Source: Aquincolibacterium sp964606385 | GTDB lineage: Bacteria; Omnitrophota; Omnitrophia; Omnitrophales; Aquincolibacteriaceae | Assembly (NCBI GenBank): GCA_964606385.1 | Contig: CAZSFZ010000007.1 | Location: 23,597-87,596 of the forward strand | DNA: 64,000 bases | Reading direction: 5' to 3' | Shown here: positions 24,332 through 32,327 of the stretch, one piece after another | Layout: every line of letters begins with the position of its first letter | How positions within the stretch are numbered: position 1 is the first letter of the stretch | Notes under the pieces: generated by a model | Databases searched by the model: none | What the model saw: only the letters and a program-made list of their open reading frames with translations | Told to the model about the DNA's origin: nothing | Program-made: the position numbers and the translations under genes

Positions 24332-25501
24332 ATGAACATGAGAAACGAATATCAAAAAGAACTGAAAGAAATTCAAGCAAAGAACCTTTATCGTTCTCTT
24401 CGCGTCCTTAAGGAACACGAAGGGACGCGCGCCGTTTTTGAAGGGAAAAGGGTGCTCCTTTTTTGTGGTAATGATTATCTGGGCATGAGCCGCCACCCTC
24501 GAGTGATCGCGGCCGCGCATAAGGCGCTCGATCGGTACGGTGTCGGCGCTCGCTCGGCCCGTCTGATCGCCGGGACCACGGAGGCGCACGAAAGGCTCGA
24601 AAAAAAGATCGCGCAATTTAAAAACAAAGAAGGCGCGCTTGTGTTTGCGGCCGGATTTCTCACGAACCTCGGGATCCTCACTACCTTTGCCGGCAAAGAA
24701 GATGTTGTGATCATGGACAAGCTTTGCCACGCCTCCCTGATCGACGGGGCTAGGCTTTCCGGAGCCGAAATGCGGGTATTCCCGCACAAAAATTATGAGA
24801 AATGCGAAGAGGTCCTGAAAAAAAGCACAGCGCAACGGAAGATCCTTGTCACGGAGAACGTTTTCGGTATGGATGGGGACCGGGCAGATCTTGGAGAGTT
24901 GACGCGCCTTAAGAAAAAATACGACGCGCTCCTCATTGTCGATGACGCGCACGGAACGGGCGTGTTTGGGAAGGACGGTCCCGGCGCGACCGCGGCCTTT
25001 GCCAAAGGCATCGACGTGATCATGGGAACGCTCTCCAAGGCGATCGGCGGGCTTGGGGGTTTTGTCGCGGCCGACAAGGTCTTGATCGATTACCTGGTCA
25101 ACTTTGCCCGCCCGTTCATTTTCGCGACGGCGCTTCCGCCTGTTCTTTGTGAAGCCGCGCGCGAAGCTTTTTGTGTGATCGAAGAAGAACCGGCACTTCT
25201 AAAAAGGCTTTGGATGAATGTCGATAAAGTTTATCGAGCGCTCACCAGGCTCGGATTTCAGCTCGCAACGCCGGAGTCCGCCGTTCTTCCCGTGATCCTT
25301 GGCGACGAAAAGGAAACGCTCGAAGCTTTTGAAAAACTGCTCGCGCAAGGGATCTTCATTCCCGCGGTACGTTACCCGACCGTTCCCAAAGGAAAGGCGC
25401 GCCTGCGCATCACGGTGTCAGCGGCGCATACGGAAGACGATATCCTTGAACTCGAACGCGCATTTTCGAAACTAAAAAAATCTGGAGAAAAAAAACCATG
25501 A
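24332..25501 (+). CDS. bioF: 8-amino-7-oxononanoate synthase
   Basis: PLP enzyme that condenses pimeloyl thioester with alanine, the first ring-forming step of biotin synthesis. 389 aa. Seen: LLFCGNDYLGMSRHPRV, the glycine-rich GARSARLIAGTTEAHERLE, FAAGFLTNLGILT, VDDAHGTGVFGKDGPG and the PLP-lysine segment GTLSKAIGGLGGFVA. The alternative 2-amino-3-ketobutyrate ligase (Kbl) is less likely given the bio context. It starts 12 bases after the KAS gene and overlaps the next gene by four bases (ATGA). Confidence 0.92.
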   Translation: MNMRNEYQKELKEIQAKNLYRSLRVLKEHEGTRAVFEGKRVLLFCGNDYLGMSRHPRVIAAAHKALDRYGVGARSARLIAGTTEAHERLEKKIAQFKNKEGALVFAAGFLTNLGILTTFAGKEDVVIMDKLCHASLIDGARLSGAEMRVFPHKNYEKCEEVLKKSTAQRKILVTENVFGMDGDRADLGELTRLKKKYDALLIVDDAHGTGVFGKDGPGATAAFAKGIDVIMGTLSKAIGGLGGFVAADKVLIDYLVNFARPFIFATALPPVLCEAAREAFCVIEEEPALLKRLWMNVDKVYRALTRLGFQLATPESAVLPVILGDEKETLEAFEKLLAQGIFIPAVRYPTVPKGKARLRITVSAAHTEDDILELERAFSKLKKSGEKKP

Positions 25502-26661
25502 AGCGAATCTTGGTTTTTCTCCCGGTGTTTATCGCCGCGGTTCTCATCCAGGCCGCCTCGGCAGAGGACGCGATCACGGAGGAACTTGAGGGGGGAGAGC
25601 CGGCCGAGGAAACCCTTCTTGAAAGCGGCATCATGTCCGGCCCTACTTATTTCGAGGGCCTTCTTCAAAAAAATCCCGAAGACCGGCGCGTTTATGACGC
25701 TTATGCCCAGACCCTGATCGGGGAGCGCAGGTTTGATGAAGCGATCGAGGTTTATGAAAGGGCCCTCCGGATGGGGGACCGGCTGCAGGACGATGCCGTG
25801 GTCACTGTGCCGGAAGCCATCCAGGAAGCGCAAGCGCTCAAGGAGTTTTTCGAGGCCATGAAGGGCCAACCCTCCTGGGCCGCGGCGAGAACCATCCCTT
25901 TTCGTGGCGGCGAACTGACGACCAACCTTCCGCCCGACTACAGCGAGCAATTGATCCGACAACTGACCGCCCTGATGCAAAAAGAAAAAACTTTGCTGGA
26001 GGAGATCCTGGGGCCTCCCGAAGGGGAAGAGCCCTTCATCAAGATCAGCATTGCCGGACGGCCCGAAGAATACAAAGCTTTGTGGAAAGATAAAAAATTC
26101 GATCCGGCACAGCTCGCATCCGGGGCGTACAGCATCGGGAGAAACGAGATTGTCGTGTTTTTTACCGGCACGGATGTGCAATGGACGCTTGCCCACGAGT
26201 TCGCGCATTGCTTCCTGAGGCAGTTTTATGCCCAGCAGCCTTCACGGTTCCTGGATGAGGGCCTGGCCAATTATCTGTCGTTCAAGCTCGCAAAGGAGGG
26301 GGCCAAGCCCGTCGTGGAGGAGATCCTGGGGCGGCTTCAAGGGGCTTACGATGAAGGCAAACTCAAAGCTGCCATGGACCTCTTTACTTCCTGGGAGCGG
26401 TATGAGCAGTCGCCTACCCCCGAAGAAAAAATGGACTTTTATTTGAGAGCCTGGAGCCTGACCGCCTTTTTCCTGGACGGCAAGGACGAATTCTTCACGA
26501 AGTTTTTTCGCGATTATCTTCAGTATGAGCTTCAGATCGGCCCCCTCTCCAAAAAAGATACGGAAACGTATTTCCGCGCTAATTTGCCCGGCGAAAAGAT
26601 CGCCGCTCTGAATGAAGCTTGGGGTTCTTTTATCGATAGGATGACCTATGAAACGATCTAA
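25498..26661 (+). CDS. Exported zinc metallopeptidase-like protein with TPR, inside the biotin operon
   Basis: 387 aa. Signal peptide (MKRILVFLPVFIAAVLIQAASA, cleavage after ASA), a TPR-like segment at about residues 60-95 (YFEGLLQKNPEDRRVYDAYA), then a gluzincin-type region with HEFAHCFLRQF (HExxH) and LDEGLANYLSF, where the Glu would be the third zinc ligand. It resembles peptidase MA-like/DUF1570 families. It overlaps bioF by four bases and bioA by 14 bases, so it is firmly within the operon although no biotin pathway step needs a secreted peptidase. Function unknown. Confidence 0.7.
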   Translation: MKRILVFLPVFIAAVLIQAASAEDAITEELEGGEPAEETLLESGIMSGPTYFEGLLQKNPEDRRVYDAYAQTLIGERRFDEAIEVYERALRMGDRLQDDAVVTVPEAIQEAQALKEFFEAMKGQPSWAAARTIPFRGGELTTNLPPDYSEQLIRQLTALMQKEKTLLEEILGPPEGEEPFIKISIAGRPEEYKALWKDKKFDPAQLASGAYSIGRNEIVVFFTGTDVQWTLAHEFAHCFLRQFYAQQPSRFLDEGLANYLSFKLAKEGAKPVVEEILGRLQGAYDEGKLKAAMDLFTSWERYEQSPTPEEKMDFYLRAWSLTAFFLDGKDEFFTKFFRDYLQYELQIGPLSKKDTETYFRANLPGEKIAALNEAWGSFIDRMTYETI

Positions 26662-28012
26662 AAAAATAGAGACCGGGACCTGGCTTGCGAAAGACCGGAA
26701 ATACCTCTGGCACCCTTTTACCCAGATGCGGGACTGGCAAACCGAGGAAGTGCCGGTCATCGAAAAAGGGGAAGGCTCTTATCTTGTCGATACAGAAGGG
26801 AACCGGTATCTCGACGGGGTTTCTTCCCTCTGGTGCAATGTCCATGGGCATCGGGTGAAAGAACTCGATCATGCGATCGAAAAACAGATCAAAAAGATCG
26901 CGCACACCACTTTTCTCGGGCTGACGCACCCGACGGCCATTGAGCTCGCGGAAAAACTCATTCGGATCGCGCCACAAGGACTCGCGAGGGTTTTTTATTC
27001 GGATTCCGGGTCCGAGGCCGTTGAGATCGCGCTTAAGATGGCCTTTCAATACTGGGCGCAAAAAGGCCGTCCCGAAAAGAAAAAATTCGTGCGGCTGGTG
27101 AACGCTTATCATGGCGACACGCTCGGCTCTGTAAGTGTCGGCGGCATCGATCTTTTCCATCAGATCTATAAACCGCTTCTATTTGATACCTTTGCGGCTC
27201 CCTCGCCTTACGTCTATCGCTGGAAAACCGGAGGCGGCGCGGAAAAAGTCAAACAAGAAGCACTGGATGCGCTCGAAAAGATCCTTCGGGAACATCACGG
27301 CGAGATCGCAGCGTTCGTGATGGAACCGCTCATACAAGGAGCCGCGGGCATGATCGATCAACCCGAGGGTTACATTTCCCGTGTCAGGGAGTTGACGCGA
27401 AAGTATAATACCCTTCTGATCTTTGATGAGGTGGCGACGGGGTTCGGGCGGACGGGGAAAATGTTCGCGGCTGAGCATGAGCACGTGACGCCGGATATCA
27501 TGGCGGTCGCCAAAGGCCTCACGGGAGGGTATCTTCCGCTCGCGGCGACGCTGACGACCGAAGAAATTTACGAAGCGTTCCTGGGGCGTTATGAAGAGTT
27601 TAAAACGTTCTTTCACGGCCACACCTATACCGCCAACCCGCTGGCTTGCGCGGTATCGATCGCGAATCTCGAGCTTTTTGAAAAGCAAAAGACAATCGAA
27701 AAATTACAGCCCAAGATTCGCCTGATCGAAAACAGGCTAAAAAGCTTTTACGAGCTTAGTTCTGTGGGCGACATACGACAACGCGGCGTCATGATCGGGA
27801 TCGAGCTGGTCAAGGATAAGGCAACGAAACAAGAATTTGAGCCCAAAGAAAAGATCGGTGTTCGCGTGATCGAACGGGCCCGCGAAAAAGGGGCGATCCT
27901 CAGGCCGCTCGGGCCGGTGATCGTGCTGATGCCGCCCTTGGCGATGACGGAGCGGGAGCTGGATAAGCTTTTCGACATCGCCTATGAATCAATAGAGGAA
28001 ACAACAAAATAA
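26648..28012 (+). CDS. bioA: Adenosylmethionine-8-amino-7-oxononanoate aminotransferase
   Basis: Converts KAPA to DAPA with SAM as amino donor. 454 aa class III aminotransferase: KYLWHPFTQMRDWQTEE (BioA-specific N-terminus), YLDGVSSLWCNVHGHR, YSDSGSEAVEIALKMA, NAYHGDTLGSVSVGG, FDEVATGFGRTGKMFA and the PLP-lysine segment AVAKGLTGGYLPLAATLTT. The YHGDT and WCNVHGH segments favour BioA over other class III enzymes. It overlaps the preceding peptidase gene by 14 bases. Confidence 0.94.
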   Translation: MKRSKKIETGTWLAKDRKYLWHPFTQMRDWQTEEVPVIEKGEGSYLVDTEGNRYLDGVSSLWCNVHGHRVKELDHAIEKQIKKIAHTTFLGLTHPTAIELAEKLIRIAPQGLARVFYSDSGSEAVEIALKMAFQYWAQKGRPEKKKFVRLVNAYHGDTLGSVSVGGIDLFHQIYKPLLFDTFAAPSPYVYRWKTGGGAEKVKQEALDALEKILREHHGEIAAFVMEPLIQGAAGMIDQPEGYISRVRELTRKYNTLLIFDEVATGFGRTGKMFAAEHEHVTPDIMAVAKGLTGGYLPLAATLTTEEIYEAFLGRYEEFKTFFHGHTYTANPLACAVSIANLELFEKQKTIEKLQPKIRLIENRLKSFYELSSVGDIRQRGVMIGIELVKDKATKQEFEPKEKIGVRVIERAREKGAILRPLGPVIVLMPPLAMTERELDKLFDIAYESIEETTK

Positions 28013-28024
28013 TGAGAAGAGCTT

Positions 28025-28094
28025 ACGGGGAACGGGGAATGGGGAACGGAAAAGAAAATAATTTTTCGTTAGCCGTTACCCGCGATCCGTTTCG
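28025..28094. repeat. Heptad inverted-repeat element, AACGG type (before bioD)
   Basis: Left arm: ACGGGGA, ACGGGGA, ATGGGGA and ACGGAAA in exact 7-base register (28025-28052). After an A/T-rich loop the right arm has CGTTAGC, CGTTACC, CGCGATC and CGTTTCG (28067-28094). The arms are complementary in their AACGG/CCGTT parts. It fills the bioA-bioD gap. Confidence 0.7.
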
Positions 28095-28115
28095 CGGCTT
28101 TTCGGAGAAAAGCGC

Positions 28116-28853
28116 ATGAAAGCCGGTATTTTCATTACGGGGACAGACACCGACGTCGGGAAAACAGTGGTTTCCGCGGGGTTTGCCCTTGTTCTCCGGG
28201 AACGCGGGATGAAGGTCGGGGTCATGAAACCCGTCGCGACGGGGTGTTATGGCGGCGATGAAAGGCTCATCTCGCATGACGCGGCCTTTCTGATGGAAGC
28301 CGCGCAGAACGAGTACCCGCCGCTCACGAGCCCTTCTCGCTACCGGAACCCGCTTTCGCCGAATGTCGCGGCAATGCTCGAGAAAAAAGAGGTCGACGTT
28401 CCCAACATCCTGAAAAGCTACCGCCAGCTTCAAAAGCATTATGACTTTATGATCGTGGAAGGGATCGGGGGGCTGATGGTCCCTCTCAGGAAGGATTATT
28501 ACGTGGCCAACCTGATCCGCGACATGGGGCTCCCCATTGTGATCGTTTCCCACGCGGGCCTCGGCGCGATCAACCATACGCTTCTTACGGTGGACGCCGC
28601 CACGATCCGCGGGCTGGAAGTGAAAGGCATTATTTTTAACCGTGTGTCCCTGACGAATTGTTCCACCGCGGAACTCACGAACCCGAAGGTCATTCATGAT
28701 CTTTCCGGGGTTCCGATCCTGGGCAGCCTGCCCGAGATCGACGGGCTTAATATTGACAGCTGCCAATTCGGAAAACTCAAAGAGATCTTCCGAGAACGCA
28801 TCCGGACCGACAAGATCGCCGGAAATCTTGCTGGGACGCTTCCGCCTCGCTGA
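28116..28853 (+). CDS. bioD: Dethiobiotin synthetase
   Basis: ATP-dependent carboxylase that closes the ureido ring of dethiobiotin. 245 aa. Seen: the P-loop GTDTDVGKTVVSAG, VMKPVATGC, SRYRNPLSPNVAA, and VEGIGGLMVPL, all BioD landmarks. It is separated from bioA by a 103-base gap holding a heptad repeat element, and is followed after 17 bases by rnfC. Confidence 0.94.
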   Translation: MKAGIFITGTDTDVGKTVVSAGFALVLRERGMKVGVMKPVATGCYGGDERLISHDAAFLMEAAQNEYPPLTSPSRYRNPLSPNVAAMLEKKEVDVPNILKSYRQLQKHYDFMIVEGIGGLMVPLRKDYYVANLIRDMGLPIVIVSHAGLGAINHTLLTVDAATIRGLEVKGIIFNRVSLTNCSTAELTNPKVIHDLSGVPILGSLPEIDGLNIDSCQFGKLKEIFRERIRTDKIAGNLAGTLPPR

Positions 28854-28870
28854 CACGAAAGGAAACCGCC

Positions 28871-30241
28871 TTGTCCCAACGGACCCAGCCCTTACCAGCT
28901 TCAAACGGACCTGAGACGGAACGGTCCGGAAATTTGCGCGGGGGAAATGGGTTGAGATCAAAACGCAAGGCGGTAGGGATCCGGCTCGAAAGAAAAAAAG
29001 AAGCGAGCCTGATCAATTGGAACCTGAAGCGGCCTTATCCTCCCGAAAAAGTCCGCATCCCCATCCCGCATTTTGCGGAGCCCTGCGTCAAATCCGGGAA
29101 AACGGTTCAAACCGGGCAAAAGATCGCGGAGCCGCGGAGCCCCGAGGGCGTGAGCGTTCACGCAAGCCTGTCAGGCGTGATCGAAAAGATCGGCATGTTC
29201 CCGGACGCCGGAGGCGGGGAGAGCCTGATGATGGAGATCCGCAAACACGGCGAACCCAAATCGCTTCCTCCTTATGAAATGAAAAAAGATTGGGAACAAA
29301 CCCCGGCGGAAGAAACTTTGAAGGTCTTCCGGGATGCCGGTCTTGTGACCACGGACCCGTCCGAGGAACCTTTACATGTGAAGATCGAGCGGCATGCCGG
29401 CGCGGGGACCGTGGTGATCAACGGCTGTGAGCCGGAGCCTTATATTACCTGCGAACAGGTCCTGACCATGTCTCACCCCCTGGAAATCCTTAAGGGAGCC
29501 GAACTTATAAGAAAGGTCATGGGCGCGGGCAAGATCCTTTTCGCGCTGGAGGAATGCAACCTTGAAACGATCGAGCTCATCAAAAGTAAGATTTACTTCC
29601 TGAAATGGGACCATGTGGAAGTCCGGACCGTGCCAGCTTTTTACCCGCAGGGGCTTGAAAGCACGCTGTTGCAGACATGGTTCGGGGGAGAAGAGGGAAC
29701 GGCCGCGGTGTTTCCGGCTTCGACGGTTTTTGCGGCGTATGAGGCTGTAGCGTTGCAGAAACCTTTTTATGAGCGCGTTGTGACCGTGGGAGGGGAGTGT
29801 GTGGTCGAACCGCGCAGTGTGTGGCTTCCCATCGGGATCTCCTTCCGGGATGCGATCCATACTTGTAAGGGAGTGATGCGTGAGCCACGAAGGGTCCTGA
29901 GGGGTGGTCCGATGGCGGGGACCGCGCAGACGGGCGAAGAGGCCCCGGTTACGGCGGGGACGAATGCGATCCTTGCGCTTCCCAAAGAGATCGCGAAAGA
30001 AGAAGCAGAAGAACCCTGTATCCGCTGCAACCTCTGCGTGGACCATTGTCCCGTTTTTCTTTCTCCAGCCATGATCACGCTGGCTTCGGAGCGCCGGGAG
30101 TTCTCTATTGCTGAAGCATGGCACGCCCGAGATTGCATCGAATGCGGTAACTGCGCGTATGTTTGTCCCGCCAAAAGACCGATGCTCGAATTGATCCGGA
30201 CGGCGCTTGCCGCGTCCGGGGCGAGGAGGTCCTGTGATTGA
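28871..30241 (+). CDS. rnfC: RnfC-like subunit, glycine-rich nucleotide loop missing
   Basis: 456 aa. RnfC is the peripheral NADH/ferredoxin-facing subunit of the Rnf ion-pumping complex. Seen: the N-terminal RnfC barrel (RIPIPHFAEPCVKSGKTVQTG, HASLSGVIEKIG), VVINGCEPEPYITCEQ, YPQG, RRVLRGGPMAG and two complete 4Fe-4S motifs, Cys383/386/389/393 and Cys422/425/428/432. The NADH/FMN-type loop, normally like GLGGAGFPTHVKL, here reads GLVTTDPSEEPLHVKI at residues 157-172, so the glycines are lost. The start is TTG at 28871, seven bases after AAAGGA; the first 45 residues are not conserved and a later start is possible. Confidence 0.85.
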   Translation: MSQRTQPLPASNGPETERSGNLRGGNGLRSKRKAVGIRLERKKEASLINWNLKRPYPPEKVRIPIPHFAEPCVKSGKTVQTGQKIAEPRSPEGVSVHASLSGVIEKIGMFPDAGGGESLMMEIRKHGEPKSLPPYEMKKDWEQTPAEETLKVFRDAGLVTTDPSEEPLHVKIERHAGAGTVVINGCEPEPYITCEQVLTMSHPLEILKGAELIRKVMGAGKILFALEECNLETIELIKSKIYFLKWDHVEVRTVPAFYPQGLESTLLQTWFGGEEGTAAVFPASTVFAAYEAVALQKPFYERVVTVGGECVVEPRSVWLPIGISFRDAIHTCKGVMREPRRVLRGGPMAGTAQTGEEAPVTAGTNAILALPKEIAKEEAEEPCIRCNLCVDHCPVFLSPAMITLASERREFSIAEAWHARDCIECGNCAYVCPAKRPMLELIRTALAASGARRSCD

Positions 30242-31091
30242 GTCAGCGCATCCCGGTCCCAAAACCTTGCCGCCGCACATTCGTTCCCGGGATTCTTTAA
30301 GCCGGCGTTATTGGGGGCAAGCGCTCGCGTTGATACCGGTCTTCGCGGCGGGCTGCTTCACCGGGCATGCGGAGATCCTTCGCGTTTTGTTGACCTGTCT
30401 GGTCAGCGCGATCGCCTTTGATTTTCTCGCGAACAAGTTTTTTCAAAAAAAAGAAAAATTGCAGAACGGTGAGATCGTGCTTGCCGCGGCGATTTTCTCC
30501 CTTTTGATCCCGTCACGATGCCCTTCCGAAGCGATCATCCTCGGCATTTTTATGGCGGTGTTTCTGGCCAGAGGACTTTTGGGGGGAACGGGGTCTTATC
30601 CCTTGCACCCGCTGCTCCTGGCGTATGTTTTTCTCCAGCTTTGTTTCCCTCAAATAAATTCAGCCCCCATGCTTTTTGCAGGGGAGGGAAGCCTTTGGAC
30701 GCTCGGGGCGCTTGTTCTCGGAGGCGTGATCTTTCTAAAACAAAAGCAGGGCTATGGGGAAACCCCTGTTCTTTTCATGTCGATCTGCTTTCTTTGCGAA
30801 GCGCTGTGGGGGAGCGGGGAGGCCCCGCAGGCATTTTTTAGCGGTGTTCTTTTGACATCTTTTTTTCTTTTGGGAGATCCCGCGACACTGCCGCTCACAC
30901 GAAAAGGAACGGCTCTTTTCGCGCTGGGCGCGGCGCTTTTAAGTTCCGGGCTCACCCCGGAAGGTTTTTCGATCCGTTCGGCCGGTTTTGCGATACTCAC
31001 GATGAATCTTTTGACGCCCTGGCTGGACGTGTGGCTGAAACCCGTGTCCTACAAAACAAAAGATCCGATCAAAGCGACCTATCCGTCATGA
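30234..31091 (+). CDS. rnfD: RnfD-like membrane subunit lacking the flavin-attachment loop
   Basis: 285 aa with about eight to nine membrane segments. Family landmarks: GEIVLAAAIFSLLIPSRCP, GTGSYPLHPLLLAYVFL (matches the N-P-x-N-P-A region of RnfD), GDPATLPLTRKGTALFALGA (matches TDPVT...T..GR) and NLLTPWLDVWLKPVSY. In E. coli RsxD about 80 residues with the FMN-carrying Thr (motif DGxSxAT) lie between the second and third landmarks; here about ten residues (NSAPMLFAGE) replace them. The start is GTG 30234 behind AGGAGG, overlapping the rnfC stop. Confidence 0.8.
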   Translation: MIESAHPGPKTLPPHIRSRDSLSRRYWGQALALIPVFAAGCFTGHAEILRVLLTCLVSAIAFDFLANKFFQKKEKLQNGEIVLAAAIFSLLIPSRCPSEAIILGIFMAVFLARGLLGGTGSYPLHPLLLAYVFLQLCFPQINSAPMLFAGEGSLWTLGALVLGGVIFLKQKQGYGETPVLFMSICFLCEALWGSGEAPQAFFSGVLLTSFFLLGDPATLPLTRKGTALFALGAALLSSGLTPEGFSIRSAGFAILTMNLLTPWLDVWLKPVSYKTKDPIKATYPS

Positions 31092-31198
31092 ACATAAAAA
31101 AAATGGCCGTTATCGCGGGAAAATATCTTTTTCTGACGCTTTTTCTGTGCCTGCTCGTCGCGATCCTGTGCGCGGCCGAAATGTTGAGACGATCATGA
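31088..31198 (+). CDS. 36-aa single-span membrane peptide in the rnfG position
   Basis: ATG at 31088 overlaps the rnfD stop (ATGA) and the frame ends at 31196-31198. The peptide has a short basic start (MNIKKMAVIAGK), one hydrophobic span (YLFLTLFLCLLVAILCAAE) and an MLRRS end. In Rnf operons rnfG follows rnfD and starts with such an anchor before a periplasmic FMN domain; no FMN motif (SGAT) or further coding sequence is present. It looks like RnfG reduced to its anchor, either functional or a relic. Inference from position and topology. Confidence 0.55.
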   Translation: MNIKKMAVIAGKYLFLTLFLCLLVAILCAAEMLRRS

Positions 31199-31217
31199 TC
31201 CAAAAGGACCCAGAGCG

Positions 31218-31745
31218 ATGAAGCTGCCCGAAAGTCTTTTTTCGAGAATGCTTTTAGCGTATCTTCCGTTCATGCTCTACCCGTACGGTCTTTTCAGGGC
31301 GGGGGTCGCCGCGCTATGGATCACCCTGTTCCTATGGGTGACCGTCGGCTTTTTTTGGTTCAGCCGGCGCTTTTTCCCGGACCGGACCCTGAAAAGCGCT
31401 TTTTTTCTCTGGCTGATCGTTTGGGCGCAGGCTCTGTGGACTCTGACCCGGCTGCCCCCTTACTGGATCGCGAGCGTTTTCTTTTTAGCGCCCGTGGCTT
31501 TTCTGGAGGATACGGTCAAGCCCGGGCATGTCCGCGTTTTTTCAAGGGAGGTCCCGAGGTATTTCTTTGAACGAGTGCTCGCCGGGGTCGGCTTTGTGTT
31601 GTTCGTGGTTTTGTTGAGTTTGGTCCGCGAGGTGGGCGAAAAGCGCCTGGGCATGCACGTTTTTGAACAGCCCGCGGGCATGCTGCTTTTGATCACGGCC
31701 GCGGCTTTTTTATGGAAGAATCAGCCTTACCGGCACAAGGGATAA
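31218..31745 (+). CDS. rnfE: RnfE-like membrane protein without the iron-sulfur cysteines
   Basis: 175 aa, five to six hydrophobic segments. The C-terminal half fits RnfE: VGFVLFVVLLSLVREV (RnfE has a LREIIG element) and FEQPAGMLLLITAAAFLW (RnfE: PPGAFIGLGL). Segment APVAFLEDTV sits where RnfA/RnfE have IPLIVTNC. The whole protein has no cysteine, so the intramembrane 2Fe-2S cluster known in RnfA/RnfE pairs cannot form. AAAGGA lies about ten bases before the ATG. Two bases separate it from the next gene. Confidence 0.6.
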   Translation: MKLPESLFSRMLLAYLPFMLYPYGLFRAGVAALWITLFLWVTVGFFWFSRRFFPDRTLKSAFFLWLIVWAQALWTLTRLPPYWIASVFFLAPVAFLEDTVKPGHVRVFSREVPRYFFERVLAGVGFVLFVVLLSLVREVGEKRLGMHVFEQPAGMLLLITAAAFLWKNQPYRHKG

Positions 31746-31746
31746 C

Positions 31747-32253
31747 ATGTTCATCTACATCATCATCTTCGGATTTTTGCTGGCCATGCGCGGCGCAAAG
31801 CCCGCGCCCCTGCAAGAGCCCTTTGTGGGCCTAAGACGCCTCTGGCGTGAGACGGCAGATCTTTGGCTTACCCTGAGCCTGGTCCTCGCCCTCCTGGATT
31901 TTACCGCGGGCTTTGGAAAGATCCGGGTGATGATCCAAAATTTTGAGATCCTTAACGCCGGCCTGGCCGCATTCCTCCTTTCGCGCTATCAGAAAAAAAC
32001 GGATGTATTCTTCCTTGCCGTTCTGGCGGGAGTTTTTATGATCCGCTCCGAACAGCCGGGTCTTCCCCAGGCGTTTGCGATGGCCTGCACCCTGAGCGCT
32101 GGAACAGCGTTTTTTCAGACCTTTTTTCTGGGACTGCGGCATCGGTTGCTTTTTTCGCGTATTCCCGATGCCATGAAGGGATGGCCCGTTCTTTGCCTGC
32201 TGGCTGCTTTTATTTCGATCATTCTTGGGGGGTTCAGCGACCTGGTTTTCTAA
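31747..32253 (+). CDS. rnfA: RnfA-like membrane protein without the iron-sulfur cysteines
   Basis: 168 aa, hydrophobic. The C-terminal half matches RnfA: FAMACTLSAGTAFFQTFFLGLRHRL, then SRIPDAMKGWPVLCLLAAFISI and GGFSDLVF (E. coli RsxA: [29 protein letters not shown]). The cysteine-bearing segments of RnfA (GLCPF near the N-terminus and TTNCAV in the middle) have no counterpart; the two cysteines present lie elsewhere. The last gene of the cluster; no rnfB follows. Confidence 0.65.
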   Translation: MFIYIIIFGFLLAMRGAKPAPLQEPFVGLRRLWRETADLWLTLSLVLALLDFTAGFGKIRVMIQNFEILNAGLAAFLLSRYQKKTDVFFLAVLAGVFMIRSEQPGLPQAFAMACTLSAGTAFFQTFFLGLRHRLLFSRIPDAMKGWPVLCLLAAFISIILGGFSDLVF

Positions 32254-32327
32254 GGTTTTTTTTTGGAAAGTCGACAATAACGAGAAGAAGTGTTGTTCCC
32301 AACGAATTCATTTAAAGGAGCCTTCCC

